64,000 nucleotides of DNA from Bythopirellula goksoeyrii (GCF_008065115.1 NZ_CP042913.1:530238-594237); one strand, 5' to 3'. Shown: positions 24,644-35,700, counted from the first letter of the stretch. Translations and numbers: made by a program. Notes: generated by a model from the sequence alone, not told the origin.

Positions 24644-26367
24644 AGAAGGCGCTGTTCTTTTCAGCAGTCATCCTAATCGTCTCTACAATAACAATTGTTG
24701 ATTCGCTTGTTTGTGTTGCTCAAGGAAGCAAATACGGCCAATTTGCACCACGCGATGCATATGTTGACGGTTCTGATCTCGCTTACTACGGCAGTGAAAA
24801 TGAATGGAGCCGACGTCAGTTTTCCCAAGAGAAGGCCGAAGACGAGTACAAGCGACGTGGACAGCGGGTGCTCCTGGAAACTTTGAACGGCAATCCGAAC
24901 AAGGCCCTGAAATGGGCTGCGGAGTATCTTGTCGAAGATCCTCAGGACTTGGAATCCATCTTCAACCAATCGATTGCCTACAGTCAGTTAGGAAAAATAG
25001 ACCAGGCATTTGCCTCTATGAAACAGGCAGTTGAGGGGGGGCTCCCCATCGAGCGATTCTTGGCAGGACCACGGCACCTGCTAGAACCTCTTACCCAATC
25101 GAAAGAATTTCAGGAATATGCGCGCAACCGGGTGTCGGATTTGATCCACGGCCCGATGCTGGGCTGTGTCACGGATCATTCCGCTCGCATCTGGGTGCGT
25201 ACCGAAGGAGTCACACCTGTGAAAGTGCAAGTTTTTTCTTGTGACTCGCTGGGCAAGCCCACAACAAACGTCGTTGCTACTGGCACCTCATTGGCCGATC
25301 CCCAAATGGACTTTACCGCGACCATTGATGTCACGGGACTCCAACCTAACACTCAATACGCATACGACATATTGATTGACGACAAGTCTGTCCTCAAAGG
25401 TGACCGCCCGCGGTTCCACACATTTCCTAAACCGGGTACTCCAGGCCTGTTCAAAGTCGCTTTCGGAGGGGGAGCAGGCTTTATGCCAGAACACGAACGC
25501 ATGTGGGACACAATCTCCACGCAGGAGCCCGATGCTTTGTTTCTGTTGGGCGATAACGTATATATCGATCTCCCCGAGGAACCTCGCGGCCTGCATCAAT
25601 ACACTTATTATCGTCGCCAGTCGCAGCCTGAATTTCGTCGGCTTACTGCGAGCACTCCCGTCTATGCCATCTGGGACGATCACGACGCTGCCATGGATGA
25701 TGTCTGGCTGGGTCCATATCATGACCGACCGGCTTGGAAGCCTGCGATGCTCCAGATCTTCAAAGAGAATTGGGTGAACCCCGGCTACGGCGATGAAGAA
25801 TCTCCGGGGTGTTGGTTCAAGGCCTCATTTGGAGACATCGATTGCTTCTTTCTTGAGACGCGCTATTTCCGCACCAATCCCTTTGGCAAAGATCCGACTA
25901 TGCTAGGAGCCGTCGAAAAAACATGGCTACTCTCGGAACTCAAAAACTCTAAGGCTACTTTCAAAGTCATCGTGTCCTCCGTCCCCTGGGCACCCAATGC
26001 AAAACCCGGCAGTCACGACACATGGGACGGTTTTCCAAAAGAGCGCGAGGAAATCTTCCGCAGCATCGAAACGAACAAGATCAACGGAGTACTCCTGTTG
26101 TCAGCCGACCGCCATCGTAGCGAAGCGTGGAAGATTGACCGGTCAAATGGCTATCCACTCTACGACCTGATGAGTTCCAAACTCACGAACGAACATACCC
26201 ACGAGTGTGTGCCTGGGCCTCTGTTTTGTTACAATAAACTTTGTTCCGTCGGCATGGTGACCTTCGACACCAAAGAAACCGATCCCAAGATTACCTACGA
26301 GATCGTGAATATCGACGGTGATGTGATTGATACACTCGTGATCAAGCACAACCAAATCAGCTTTTAA
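24640..26367 (+). CDS. Secreted PhoD-like phosphatase (alkaline phosphatase D family)
   Basis: A 575-residue exported protein. The signal peptide is MKKALFFSAVILIVSTITIVDSLVCVA. Residues about 85-140 contain TPR-like helices (ALKWAAEYLVEDPQDLESIFNQSIAYSQLGKIDQAFASMKQA). A fibronectin-like N-terminal domain (DHSARIWVRTEGVTPVKVQVF...LQPNTQYAYDILID) comes before the metallophosphatase core: GDNVYIDLP, YAIWDDHDAAMDDVW and LLSADRHRSEAWKI. PhoD-family enzymes are calcium/iron-dependent phosphodiesterases or monoesterases. In this sulfatase operon it may remove phosphate from a glycan or scavenge phosphate. The TPR-like insertion is not typical of PhoD. Start overlaps the sulfatase stop. Confidence 0.86.
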   Translation: MKKALFFSAVILIVSTITIVDSLVCVAQGSKYGQFAPRDAYVDGSDLAYYGSENEWSRRQFSQEKAEDEYKRRGQRVLLETLNGNPNKALKWAAEYLVEDPQDLESIFNQSIAYSQLGKIDQAFASMKQAVEGGLPIERFLAGPRHLLEPLTQSKEFQEYARNRVSDLIHGPMLGCVTDHSARIWVRTEGVTPVKVQVFSCDSLGKPTTNVVATGTSLADPQMDFTATIDVTGLQPNTQYAYDILIDDKSVLKGDRPRFHTFPKPGTPGLFKVAFGGGAGFMPEHERMWDTISTQEPDALFLLGDNVYIDLPEEPRGLHQYTYYRRQSQPEFRRLTASTPVYAIWDDHDAAMDDVWLGPYHDRPAWKPAMLQIFKENWVNPGYGDEESPGCWFKASFGDIDCFFLETRYFRTNPFGKDPTMLGAVEKTWLLSELKNSKATFKVIVSSVPWAPNAKPGSHDTWDGFPKEREEIFRSIETNKINGVLLLSADRHRSEAWKIDRSNGYPLYDLMSSKLTNEHTHECVPGPLFCYNKLCSVGMVTFDTKETDPKITYEIVNIDGDVIDTLVIKHNQISF

Positions 26368-27138
26368 CTATTCTTGGTACGCAGGTGGTTTTGACAGCGC
26401 CTCGGTCGGCGGTAAAAATTTGGTATCGAACAGTATCCCGCCGATACTGGGTCCTTGCTTACTATCGCCATTGAGTTGGATCTTAATAAAGTCCCCCGAT
26501 TGGAAACCTTCATAGCGAAACGTATAGACATCTGCTACGCCGTTAAACTTCAAAGCGTCGTCAGGCGGTACACTCATCGGTTCCAAATCAACATCTTTTG
26601 CATTACCTCGCGCACGCAGCCGATTCGTCGGATTGTGCTCCCCGTTCGTGTTGTCAGTGACGATGTGCAAGAAGAACACATCCGGGGTTCCCTCACCAAG
26701 CTGGATTCGATTGACCGAATTGTTCGTGTTTTTGTAGGCATAAGGATCGACGATGGCGCCGGAGCGACCTCGCTGGCCGTTGGGAAGCACGAAATCGTTC
26801 CACTCTGCTTGTCCCCCTTTTGAACGGCCAGGCCCATCCTGCGAAAAGGTACGAGTCCAGAAAGCGAGGTCCCAAATCTGAGTCGCGTGATTTAGTGGTC
26901 CCGCCCAAGCCGGCAGCGCATTGCGGGCATTTTCTCCCGTTGGCCTGCCAGAGACAGGATCCTCCGCAGCAAACTGAGGAAACCAATATCCGGCCTTGCC
27001 TATGCCTAACTTCTTGAAGTTCGTGGAATCGCGAATCACTCCGACATAGGTGATAGTCTCTTCTCCACTTACTCGGCTCACAAAGATCGCAAGAATCACC
27101 ATCGCGGCAAGTTGGAGTTGCTGGTATTTCATTGTCAT
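26368..27138 (-). CDS. Secreted protein of unknown family (256 aa), relative of 52139-52915
   Basis: It begins with MKYQQLQLAAMVILAIFVSR, a signal peptide (start ATG 27138, or 27132). The body matches the PEP-CTERM protein at 52139-52915 by eye: ALPAWAGPL / TLPSWLSVD, SGAIVDPYAYKNTNNSVNRI / SGALVDPQAANNSNNAIKNI, FFLHIVTDNTNGEHNPTNRLRAR / FWLHVVADNTNGQYSSMNRIRAR, and FNGVADVYTFRYEGFQSGDFIKIQL / FNGIADVYSYYYEGVAVGDILKLQL. This copy lacks the PEP-CTERM anchor, so it should be released. Function unknown. Last gene of a unit with the sulfatase and Gfo/Idh/MocA genes; its stop touches the PhoD-like gene end with no gap. Confidence 0.65.
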   Translation of the reverse strand: MTMKYQQLQLAAMVILAIFVSRVSGEETITYVGVIRDSTNFKKLGIGKAGYWFPQFAAEDPVSGRPTGENARNALPAWAGPLNHATQIWDLAFWTRTFSQDGPGRSKGGQAEWNDFVLPNGQRGRSGAIVDPYAYKNTNNSVNRIQLGEGTPDVFFLHIVTDNTNGEHNPTNRLRARGNAKDVDLEPMSVPPDDALKFNGVADVYTFRYEGFQSGDFIKIQLNGDSKQGPSIGGILFDTKFLPPTEALSKPPAYQE

Positions 27139-27178
27139 TAGATTCGGGTTTTGAGGCTAACTAGGCGATTGGCATCCT

Positions 27179-28543
27179 TCACTTTGGCAGGCCCACCAAG
27201 TCGTTTGGTAACACCAAGTTGTCTTTCGCATGTTGCACTTCGATTAGCAGTTGCATTTCTTCCACGCGCTCAGGCTCCTTTGTAGCGATATTGTGCTTCT
27301 CGTAGGGATCATCAGCGAGATTGAATAACTCAGGCTCGCCTCTCGCTGGTAAGATGAGCTTCCAATCGCCGAGTCGGAGCGAATGTCCTTTCTGCATGGC
27401 AATGTAGATGGCGCGAGGTTTGATTTCAGCACAAGAACCGATAAGCGCGGGCCATTGGTTCTCTCCGTCCCAAGCGAGGTCCCGTGGTGGATGATATCCA
27501 GTGAGGTGTGCGATTGTCGGAAACCAGTCTGCCACATGCATAGGTGTTGTATGCTTGTGAGCCGCAAGTTGACCTGGCCAGTTAGCAAATGCACACACTC
27601 GTACTCCCCCATCGTATAGCGTGTTCTTCTGTCCGCGAAGTGGATCGTTTTCGCTATTCAGTGGTGAGTCTCCTACGTCGCCGACATACGCGTTCTCAAG
27701 AGACTCAATACCGCCGTTATCGCTGGTAAAGACAACTAGCGTATTGTCACGCTGACCGGTCCGCTCCAATGCGGCTACAAACTCACCCACCTTCGCATCG
27801 AGTTGTGATGTCTCTGCCGCGAGCCGCAATCGGGAGTCTTGTTTCTCAAGGTCATCATGGAATACGACTCCATCGTACAATTGCTTGTACTCATCTGGTG
27901 CATCGACCGGAGTATGCACGGCATGGAACGCGACGTAGACGAACCATGGGCTTGGCTGTTCCTCGATGAAATGCAGTGCTTCGGCGGCAATCAACTCGGT
28001 GGCATTTCCTTCTTCATCAAGCCGTATACCGTCGCGATGCCAGGTATCTTCGTAAGGGCCATGCCGATATTTGTGAGTCCACGGATCGGCTGCCCCAGTC
28101 AATGTGCCATAGCTGCGGTCAAAACCGTAATGATTGGGGCCCCACTCGGATCGCGATCCCAAGTGCCACTTGCCTACCTGACAAGTAAGGTAGCCGAGCG
28201 ATTTGAGCGCCTTCGCCATGGTGATCGTATCAAGCGGCATCGCTCTTAAGTTGCTCGGCGCCAACGAATGAGGACCGAATCGACCCGGATAGCGGCCGCT
28301 CATCAAGGCGGTCCGCGTCGGAGTACAAACGGGCTGCACATAATGTTGATCTAGTTCGACACCCTCGCGGACGAGCCGATCTAAGTTAGGCGTTTTGCTG
28401 AAACCGCCGTGCCAGCCTACATCACTCCAACCAAGATCATCGGCCACAATGAACAATATGTTTGGGTGTGTTTCGTCCCCCATGACTAGTTGTATGCGGG
28501 CTAATGAAAGTAACAAAACCCCAAGAATGCAACTCACTCGCAT
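27179..28543 (-). CDS. Secreted sulfatase (arylsulfatase-type, CTPTR)
   Basis: A 454-residue exported type I sulfatase. The signal peptide is MRVSCILGVLLLSLARIQLVMG. Motifs: metal ligands VADDLGW (about 33-37), formylglycine site CTPTR with Cys at about 73, GKWHLG with the Lys/His pair, and TSDNGG with the second metal pair. It resembles arylsulfatase B or N-acetylgalactosamine-4-sulfatase-type enzymes, but the substrate cannot be read. The frame runs upstream to 28672, inside the Gfo/Idh/MocA gene; ATG 28543, with GAAAGGTG about ten bases upstream, starts the signal peptide. It lies 49 bases behind the Gfo/Idh/MocA gene. Confidence 0.92.
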   Translation of the reverse strand: MRVSCILGVLLLSLARIQLVMGDETHPNILFIVADDLGWSDVGWHGGFSKTPNLDRLVREGVELDQHYVQPVCTPTRTALMSGRYPGRFGPHSLAPSNLRAMPLDTITMAKALKSLGYLTCQVGKWHLGSRSEWGPNHYGFDRSYGTLTGAADPWTHKYRHGPYEDTWHRDGIRLDEEGNATELIAAEALHFIEEQPSPWFVYVAFHAVHTPVDAPDEYKQLYDGVVFHDDLEKQDSRLRLAAETSQLDAKVGEFVAALERTGQRDNTLVVFTSDNGGIESLENAYVGDVGDSPLNSENDPLRGQKNTLYDGGVRVCAFANWPGQLAAHKHTTPMHVADWFPTIAHLTGYHPPRDLAWDGENQWPALIGSCAEIKPRAIYIAMQKGHSLRLGDWKLILPARGEPELFNLADDPYEKHNIATKEPERVEEMQLLIEVQHAKDNLVLPNDLVGLPK

Positions 28544-28592
28544 CGAGAGGCACCTTTCAAAACATCTCCTCGGCACAAGGTGATGGGTTCGT

Positions 28593-29891
28593 TCAAGCTG
28601 TTTTCGGTACAGACCAATGTCCACCATCTCGATATTTTCTCGACAGCATCGCAGTTGCCTGCTTGTCGTCAACGATCTTCTCGGTTTTGGGATCGAGTTT
28701 GATTGTACGACCTAATCGAGTCGATATATTTCCTAGGTGAATTGCTGCCGCGGTGCGGAAGGCTACGTCAATCGAGGCGTTCGGGATTGAGCCTGTCTTG
28801 ATGCAGTCGACCCAGTTACGTTGATTATCAGCGACTTCTGATTTCACCGGGCCATCAAGTTTTATTTCAATGCGATTCTTGTCGTCGTCAAAGACCTCAA
28901 ATTTGCCTCGCTTGCTGAGGAACATTTTCCCCTTTGTTCCAAAATACTCGGCACCCGCATCGACATTGAATGGGTAAGAAGTCGACCAGAGCCGTTGCTC
29001 ATAAATCAATAACTTCGTTGGATCGCCAGGATATTCCAGCGAGACCTGCATCGTGTCAGCCCACTCGCGATCATCTTTGAAATAGTAAATTCCACCTACT
29101 GAGGAGATGGTCGATGGTTGATTCTCGACCCCTAGTCCCCACATCGCGTAGTCGAGTTCGTGGACACCGTCATTTCCCATACCGCCAGAACCGAAGTTAA
29201 ACCACCAATGCCAATCGTAATGGAATCGGTTCGCCTGGTATGGTAGCCACTCGGCAGGACCGACCCAGGTGTCGTAGTCGACTCCTGTGGGGACCTCTGA
29301 GGGCTGTTGGTGACCAATGTCATTGCGTCGCTGCCAGTTCCAGCATCGTGCGATTATCACATCGCCGATAATTCCATCGCGTAACATTCCGATGGCCTGT
29401 TGAATACCTTTGCAAGAGCGTGCTTGCGTCCCATGGGCAAACACTCGATCCGACTTAGCGAGTGCCTTGACCAACATTTGTCCTTCCGCGAAATTGTAAG
29501 AACAAGGTTTCTCAACATAGACATGTTTGCCCGCATCGAGTGCTAGCAACGCTGCTGGGACATGCCAATGATCGGGGGTGGCGATCGTAACGCCGTCAAT
29601 CGAGGGATCATCTAAAACTCTGCGTAAATCACTCTCGGGCTTTGCTCCAGTTCTCGCGACCCCTTCTGAGAGTCGTTTCTCGTCGATATCACAAACGTAT
29701 GCAATCTTCACGTCAGGCAAAGTGGACAGTGCTAGGTGATGTGCTTTACCTTGATTCCCTGAGCCGATCACACCAATCCGCACGCGTTCATTTGCCCCAA
29801 CGGCTGCAGAACTGACGGTACTATAGAGAGTAGACGCTGCTGCACTGGCAGCCGCTGTGGCAAGGAACTTTCGTCGTGTGGTCTTAGGCAT
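28593..29891 (-). CDS. Tat-exported Gfo/Idh/MocA family oxidoreductase
   Basis: A 432-residue NAD(P)-type oxidoreductase with a twin-arginine leader (KTTRRKFLATAAASAAAS). The Rossmann core opens with IGVIGSGNQGKAHHL, followed by CDIDEKRL and the conserved Lys motif VYVEKPCS. The substrate-binding half contains NRFHYDWHWWFNFGSGGMGNDGVHELDYAMWGL. Enzymes of this superfamily oxidise or reduce sugar hydroxyls; some exported members keep NAD bound and act with DUF1080 proteins. It shares the ending YRDGGHW with the protein at 54383-55663, its close paralogue. First gene of a three-gene leftward unit with a sulfatase. ATG 29891 has an AAAGGG sequence upstream. Confidence 0.9.
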   Translation of the reverse strand: MPKTTRRKFLATAAASAAASTLYSTVSSAAVGANERVRIGVIGSGNQGKAHHLALSTLPDVKIAYVCDIDEKRLSEGVARTGAKPESDLRRVLDDPSIDGVTIATPDHWHVPAALLALDAGKHVYVEKPCSYNFAEGQMLVKALAKSDRVFAHGTQARSCKGIQQAIGMLRDGIIGDVIIARCWNWQRRNDIGHQQPSEVPTGVDYDTWVGPAEWLPYQANRFHYDWHWWFNFGSGGMGNDGVHELDYAMWGLGVENQPSTISSVGGIYYFKDDREWADTMQVSLEYPGDPTKLLIYEQRLWSTSYPFNVDAGAEYFGTKGKMFLSKRGKFEVFDDDKNRIEIKLDGPVKSEVADNQRNWVDCIKTGSIPNASIDVAFRTAAAIHLGNISTRLGRTIKLDPKTEKIVDDKQATAMLSRKYRDGGHWSVPKTA

Positions 29892-30294
29892 GGCAAAACC
29901 CTTTGCAGAGAGAAAAAGACTGAAAGAGGATAAGATCAAAATTGCTAGGGAAGGCGAACAAAAGCGATGTTACGCCCCTATGTCAAACTAGCCGGTGCAA
30001 GATTTGGAGTCAAGTTCTTGGGCAGTGAAACTCGGGTTCAAGCTGCCTTGATACGAACGAAACCATACTGCGCAATTCGACTAATACGTAATCTGCTGTT
30101 GGCGTTTCGAGCAGCATAGCCAAGTCCTACTGAAACAATGGTCTCGATGGGGCTGCAAGTAATCTCCGGACTCAATAGCGAGTTGCAGCTTTCATTGTTG
30201 CGCAACATAATCGACTATAGTTCGAGTGATAATTGACGTGCTCCTAGCGATTCATGAATCCCATTAGGAAAACAAACAGTTTTGGAGGCTTCAT
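29892..30294. other. Divergent intergenic region
   Basis: A 403-base gap between the leftward Gfo/Idh/MocA gene and the rightward LamG/propeller gene. No gene was seen. A weak promoter-like pair, TTGTTG (30195-30200) and TATAGT (30216-30221), has 15-base spacing and would start transcription near 30228. A strong GGAGG site at 30284-30288 serves the TTG start at 30295. Confidence 0.45.
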
Positions 30295-32766
30295 TTGAGA
30301 ACCGCAAATGGGAAGATATCTTTGGTCTGGCAACTCGTTTCAACAGTTCTGGTTTTTTTTCCCGGATACCTAAGATACTGTGAAGCAGAAACGGTAACGC
30401 TCTGGTTGTTCGATGAGCAGGTGGGTACGTATCCGAGTTGTGTACTGGGTGATGCTGCGTCGGGGGACTTCCCACTCGTGATCGGATCTGGCGGACAATT
30501 AATGGAAGGTAGATTTGGGAATGCCCTTGAACCAGTTGGAAGACCACCGGTCAACTATCCTCTAGAAACTATTCGCACAGAGTCTGGCAAACCCATTCAT
30601 GCTGATTTGAAATCGGCGTCGAAACCACGGTCTAAGATGTCTTGGTTGAACGCTAACTTTGCGGCGTTAATGACTCGCGGAGAACAGCACCTCAGACAAG
30701 AGGTCGGCTTTGGTAGCCCGACAACTAGTGGCCTCAATCTGGGAGAGAGAGATTGGACGGTAGAGTTTTGGTATTTGCCGATACGTCCTCCCGAGCGATC
30801 AGGTGTTGTCTTCGAGATTGGCACAGGACCGCGAAACTCCAATCCGACAATTACTCAACTCAGCCTCAATGAAGATGGCCAGAGCTTTTCACTAGTCAAC
30901 GAACCGGGTGAAATAGAACTTCGCATCCCCTCTAACTCCAACGCGTTGGACGCCGATGGAACAGAATGGCATCATCTGGCTTTTGTTTACAGCAAGAAAG
31001 ATGGTCAGCTTCGCCACTATGTCGATGGGGCTCTCCAGTCCTTACCTGAGCGATGCGCGTTAGAGCCGCTCCCGATCGGCAAAGACGATTACATGAGCGT
31101 CGGCCGCGATGGCGGGTGGCAACATCGACTTCCGGGCCGAATTGATGAACTTCGCTTTTCCGACGATCAAGTTTACGAAAAGGAGTTCACTCCTCCGGGG
31201 AGTTTTTCCCGCTACAAGGACGACTACAGCCCTCCTCAGTTCAATGAAGGACCACCACTCTTATTCGCTAAATCAGATCACCAAAATCAACCTATTGAAC
31301 TGGGGAGTCGCAAGTATCTGTTTCTAGATGATGTGTTAATCGCGGAACGCGAGCATGTCGAGTTCCGGGCCAATCCACCGCGATTGGAAGAAATGGTGAT
31401 CGAAGGTCGTGGACTTTCCAACCACCTGATTGTCTTTGAGGACATTGAGTGTGGCGATGGGCTGGTGCGGCTCTACGGACGTGGACCAAAAGATAGTCTC
31501 GCTGTGTGGACTTCCAGCGATGGCGTCAATTTCACGGCCCCCGATCTGGGACGCGAGTATCTCGGCGCGCGGAATGTGGTTCTGGAAGATCCCGTCGGAC
31601 TCGGCACCATCTTTGTTGATCCGAATGCACCGCCCGAGGAGAGAATCAAGTATTTCAGTGGGTATCGAGGGCGGGGATTCTACGTTTATTCCTCACCGGA
31701 TGGCTATCACTTCACACGGAATGAAACCAGCGCGTTGCCGTTCCGGGGAGCCTCACAGTCAATCGTGTTTTATGACGATCAGCGTCAGCGCTACGTAGGC
31801 TATCACCGGAGCGATATGCTGCGGTTCAAGAGCGGGAAAACCGCGAGGACCTCGGTGATGACCGAGACGACGGATCTGATGCGTCCCTGGCCGTTTAATC
31901 CTATTTCACCTGCTGAACAAACTCAACTGAGTCAGTCGCGACGTTTAGGTTGGAAGAATCCCTACTACACTGATAATGGACCACTCACACCACCAGGATT
32001 TGGAGTGGAATATCCTACGGTATTTGCACCTCTTGAATCGATAGACCCCGTTGGCGTGGATATCTATGTCCCCAAATGCGTTAAGTACTCCTGGGCCGCT
32101 GACACCTATTTGGCATTTCCCGTGATGTATTTTCACTACGACGGTGAAGAACCACCTTCACGCCAAGCCCTCGGCCGGGAAAAGATGAATCGCGGCTCAG
32201 GACCCTTGGAAACACAGTTGTCGGTCAGTCGCGATGGAATCCATTGGCTAAGGTATCCCCGCCCTGCCTATGTCGGAATCGGCAGGCACGCTGGGTTTGA
32301 TCTTAAAAAGGCGTACATGGGGCATGGCATGGTCCGTCGAGGAGATGAAATCTGGCAGTACTACATTGGGAGTGAACAATATCATTCGCCTTTTGCTAAA
32401 GACCCATCTGCGCGAGAAGGCACTTTCCGTGTTGTGCAACGATTCGATGGATTTGTTTCCGCCGACACACCCTACACCGGTGGCACATTCACGACCCGAC
32501 CACTTGTTTTCAAGGGTAACCGACTCGTATTAAATATCGACACTGACGCCACCGGTTATGCCCAAGTCGGACTGCTTGACGAGCAAGGTGATCCGATTGA
32601 GGGATATGACTTAGACGAATGTATCTACATAAACGGCGACTTCATAGACACAGAAGTCGAATGGCTCACGACTGGCAAGGACTTGTCTCAATTGGAGGGA
32701 CGGATTGTGCAGGTTGTGGTGCGATCTCGCGGAACCAAACTCTACAGCATGCAATTTGACAATTGA
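30295..32766 (+). CDS. Secreted LamG plus beta-propeller protein, glycosidase-like (paralogue 2)
   Basis: An 823-residue protein with signal peptide (LVWQLVSTVLVFFPGYLRYCEA). It repeats the layout of 12011-14464: LamG domain (TVTLWLFDEQVGTYPSC...DWTVEFWYLPI...EWHHLAFVY...RIDELRFSD), a propeller (SSDGVNFTAPDLG, FYVYSSPDGYHFTRNE, FYDDQRQRYVGYHRSD, VSRDGIHWLRYPRPAYVGIG) and the C-terminal beta domain (DATGYAQVGLLDEQGDPI...RGTKLYSMQF). The start is TTG 30295 with a perfect GGAGG six bases upstream; no ATG precedes the signal peptide. It overlaps the PSD1 gene by four bases. Function likely glycan binding or cleavage; family not numbered. Confidence 0.75.
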   Translation: MRTANGKISLVWQLVSTVLVFFPGYLRYCEAETVTLWLFDEQVGTYPSCVLGDAASGDFPLVIGSGGQLMEGRFGNALEPVGRPPVNYPLETIRTESGKPIHADLKSASKPRSKMSWLNANFAALMTRGEQHLRQEVGFGSPTTSGLNLGERDWTVEFWYLPIRPPERSGVVFEIGTGPRNSNPTITQLSLNEDGQSFSLVNEPGEIELRIPSNSNALDADGTEWHHLAFVYSKKDGQLRHYVDGALQSLPERCALEPLPIGKDDYMSVGRDGGWQHRLPGRIDELRFSDDQVYEKEFTPPGSFSRYKDDYSPPQFNEGPPLLFAKSDHQNQPIELGSRKYLFLDDVLIAEREHVEFRANPPRLEEMVIEGRGLSNHLIVFEDIECGDGLVRLYGRGPKDSLAVWTSSDGVNFTAPDLGREYLGARNVVLEDPVGLGTIFVDPNAPPEERIKYFSGYRGRGFYVYSSPDGYHFTRNETSALPFRGASQSIVFYDDQRQRYVGYHRSDMLRFKSGKTARTSVMTETTDLMRPWPFNPISPAEQTQLSQSRRLGWKNPYYTDNGPLTPPGFGVEYPTVFAPLESIDPVGVDIYVPKCVKYSWAADTYLAFPVMYFHYDGEEPPSRQALGREKMNRGSGPLETQLSVSRDGIHWLRYPRPAYVGIGRHAGFDLKKAYMGHGMVRRGDEIWQYYIGSEQYHSPFAKDPSAREGTFRVVQRFDGFVSADTPYTGGTFTTRPLVFKGNRLVLNIDTDATGYAQVGLLDEQGDPIEGYDLDECIYINGDFIDTEVEWLTTGKDLSQLEGRIVQVVVRSRGTKLYSMQFDN

Positions 32767-35700
32767 AAGTCGTAATGCATCGGTTTAAATGCTTCAATTT
32801 GATTCGCAATTTGTGCCTACTCTGCTGGACTGCGCTAATTTGTTTGCCTGCCAACGGCCTTGAGGACGAAACATTCCGCCGGATCAGCTTTGCTCACGAT
32901 GTACGCCCGATTCTTTCTGAACATTGTTACCATTGCCATGGCCCAGATGCAAATGCACGCGAAGCGGATCTACGCCTGGATTTGCAAGAATCGTTTGCTA
33001 CTGACGAAGATTCAATTGGAATCTTAATTGCGGGTAATCCGGAGGAGAGCGAATTATTCAAGAGGATTGCATCGAAAGATGAAGACCTGCGAATGCCTCC
33101 CGTTGAGGCGAAACGACCTCTCACTGAGATGCAAATCGAAACCATTCGGCAGTGGATCGTATCGGGTGCCAAATGGCAGCAACATTGGGCATTTATCAAG
33201 CCCGAACGACCACGAATACCTGTGGTGAGAAATAATCAATGGGCAAGAAACGAAATTGATCACTTCATTCTCAGACGTCTCCGCCAGGAGAATCTGGAAC
33301 CTTCTCCTCAAGCAGCCAAGGAAACGCTTATACGTCGTGTTTCTCTAGATTTGACGGGTCTTCCTCCAACACCCGATGAGGTAGATCATTTTATTGCCGA
33401 CGATCGGCCCGATGCATACGAACGTTTGGTTGATCGGCTCCTCCAATCCCCTAGCTATGGGGAACAGATGGCGGCCACCTGGCTCGATGCCGCTCGGTAT
33501 GCCGACTCCTATGGATATCAAGATGACGGAGAAACGAGCATGTGGCGGTGGCGAGATTGGGTGATTAACGCGTTCAATTCCAACATGCCTTTCGACCAAT
33601 TCACGATCGAACAACTCGCCGGTGATTTGCTTCCCAACGCGACCTTCGAACAGCGAATTGCCACCGGTTTTAACCGTAATCATCGGCACAACTCTGAGGG
33701 AGGAGCAATTCCCGAGGAATTCCGAGTCGAATACGTCGTCGATCGTGTGAGTACCACGGGTACGGTCTGGTTAGGGCTCACGCTAGGGTGTGCGCGATGT
33801 CACGATCACAAATATGACCCGATCACGCAAAAAGAATTCTACGAGATGTTCGCGTTTTTCAACAACGTCCCCGAAGATGGCAGAGCTCGCAAGGTGGGCA
33901 ATACGCCTCCACTCATGGCGGCCCCAACATCTGCCCAACTTGAAAGGCAAGCCGAACTCGAAGAGCAACTTGAAAAAGCTCGCCACCACCAGGCGAGCCT
34001 CGAATCGCAGTTTAGAAACCATTTCGATAAGTGGGAGCAATACGCAGATGTCTCCACGATCACTGATTTGCCAGACGTGACTCACGACCTCGATATCCAT
34101 TTCAAGTTGGATGGAAACCTTACCGACGAAATTTCTGCAGAGAATTCCGGCACTTTTGATAACAGCTCTCCTTCTTTCACAACCGGGCAGCAGGGGCAGG
34201 CTGCCTGGTTCGATGGAAAGAATACGATCAGCTTGGGTGACATCGGCAGTTTCAGTGACGACAATCGTGTCACTGTAAGTGTGTGGATTCGTCCCAATGA
34301 TGGTGACGGTGCAATTCTTTCGAAGCTCGAGAATCCCGACAATCCTCAGGATGAGGGCTATAGTATTCTGCTTCAAGACGGAAAGGTGCGGGTCCATTTT
34401 ACTTCGCAGTGGTTCGACGATGCGATCCGCATCCAAACGAAGACAAGTGTACCTCTAGAGCGATGGACCCAAGTCGCGGTCACTTATGACGGCCTAAGTT
34501 CTGCTCAAGGCATTCAAGTCTACTTTAATGGGGAATCGCAGCCGATTGATATTGAATTTGACTCCCTGTTCCAAGGGTTTGGTAATGACGGATCCTTGAG
34601 AGTGGGTACTGCCGGAGACTCCCATCTTCAGTTTCAGGGCGCGATTGACGACGTAAGGATTTTCGATGAGAAGCTCTCAGAGAGTGAATTCAGATTGCTC
34701 GCAACAAATGAATCAGTGGCTGAGATCCTCCAGACACCTTCTGAGGAGCGAACTGTCAATCAGCGTCACAAGCTCCGCACCTATTATCTAGAGAATCATG
34801 CCTCGGAAGAGTTCCACCGGGCAGCACTCTTGGTCGACAGTTTGCAGGAAGAATTAGAGAAGCATTTGCGGAGCTACCCCTCATTGATGATCATGGATGA
34901 ACTCGACGAACCTCGACTAACGTTTGTCTTAAATCGGGGACAGTATGATTCCCTTGGTGAAGAAGTCGAACCCGCAATTCCGGATGTGTTCACCAGATCG
35001 TCCAAGGGCGTACTCCCCAACCGTTTGGGACTTGCCAAATGGTTAGTTGACCCCGAGAACCCGCTTACAGCTCGTGTGGCAGTAGACCGGCTCTGGCAAA
35101 TGTCTTTTGACCGAGGCTTGGTCCGTACGGTGGAAGACTTTGGTGTTCAGGGTGAAGGACCCAGTCATCCAGAATTACTCGATTGGTTGGCTACCGAGTT
35201 CATTCGCAAAGGGTGGGATCAAAAGGCGGTTCGCCGGCTTATTGTCAACAGTGCCACCTATCGACAACAGTCACATGCAACGGCGAAGCTTGTATCAGTG
35301 GATCCGGAAAATCGGCTATTGGCCCGAGGCCCCAGATTTCGTCTGGCTGCCGAAGAGATTCGTGACGCAGCACTCCATGTTAGCGGATTGTTGGTTGAGC
35401 AATTGGGGGGACCTTCGGTAAAACCCTATCAGCCGCCTGATCTATGGGAAGAAATCGCAGACGATGTGTACGAACAAGATAGCGGAGAGAATCTCTACCG
35501 CCGCAGCCTCTATCTGTTTTGGAAGCGGACCGTCACGCACCCCCTCATGACGGCGCTTGATGCTCCAAGTCGCGAGGTCTGCACGGTCCGCGAAGAACGC
35601 ACCAATACACCCATGCAAGCCTTGGCACTATTAAATGAAGAGGGTCTCGTCGAGGCCGCCCGAGTGCTTGCCGAACGCGTCCTCAGTGAAGAACACAATT

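Noticed and set aside
33783..34436. Leftward 217-codon open frame
   Set aside because: Antisense to the PSD1 protein; no family pattern.
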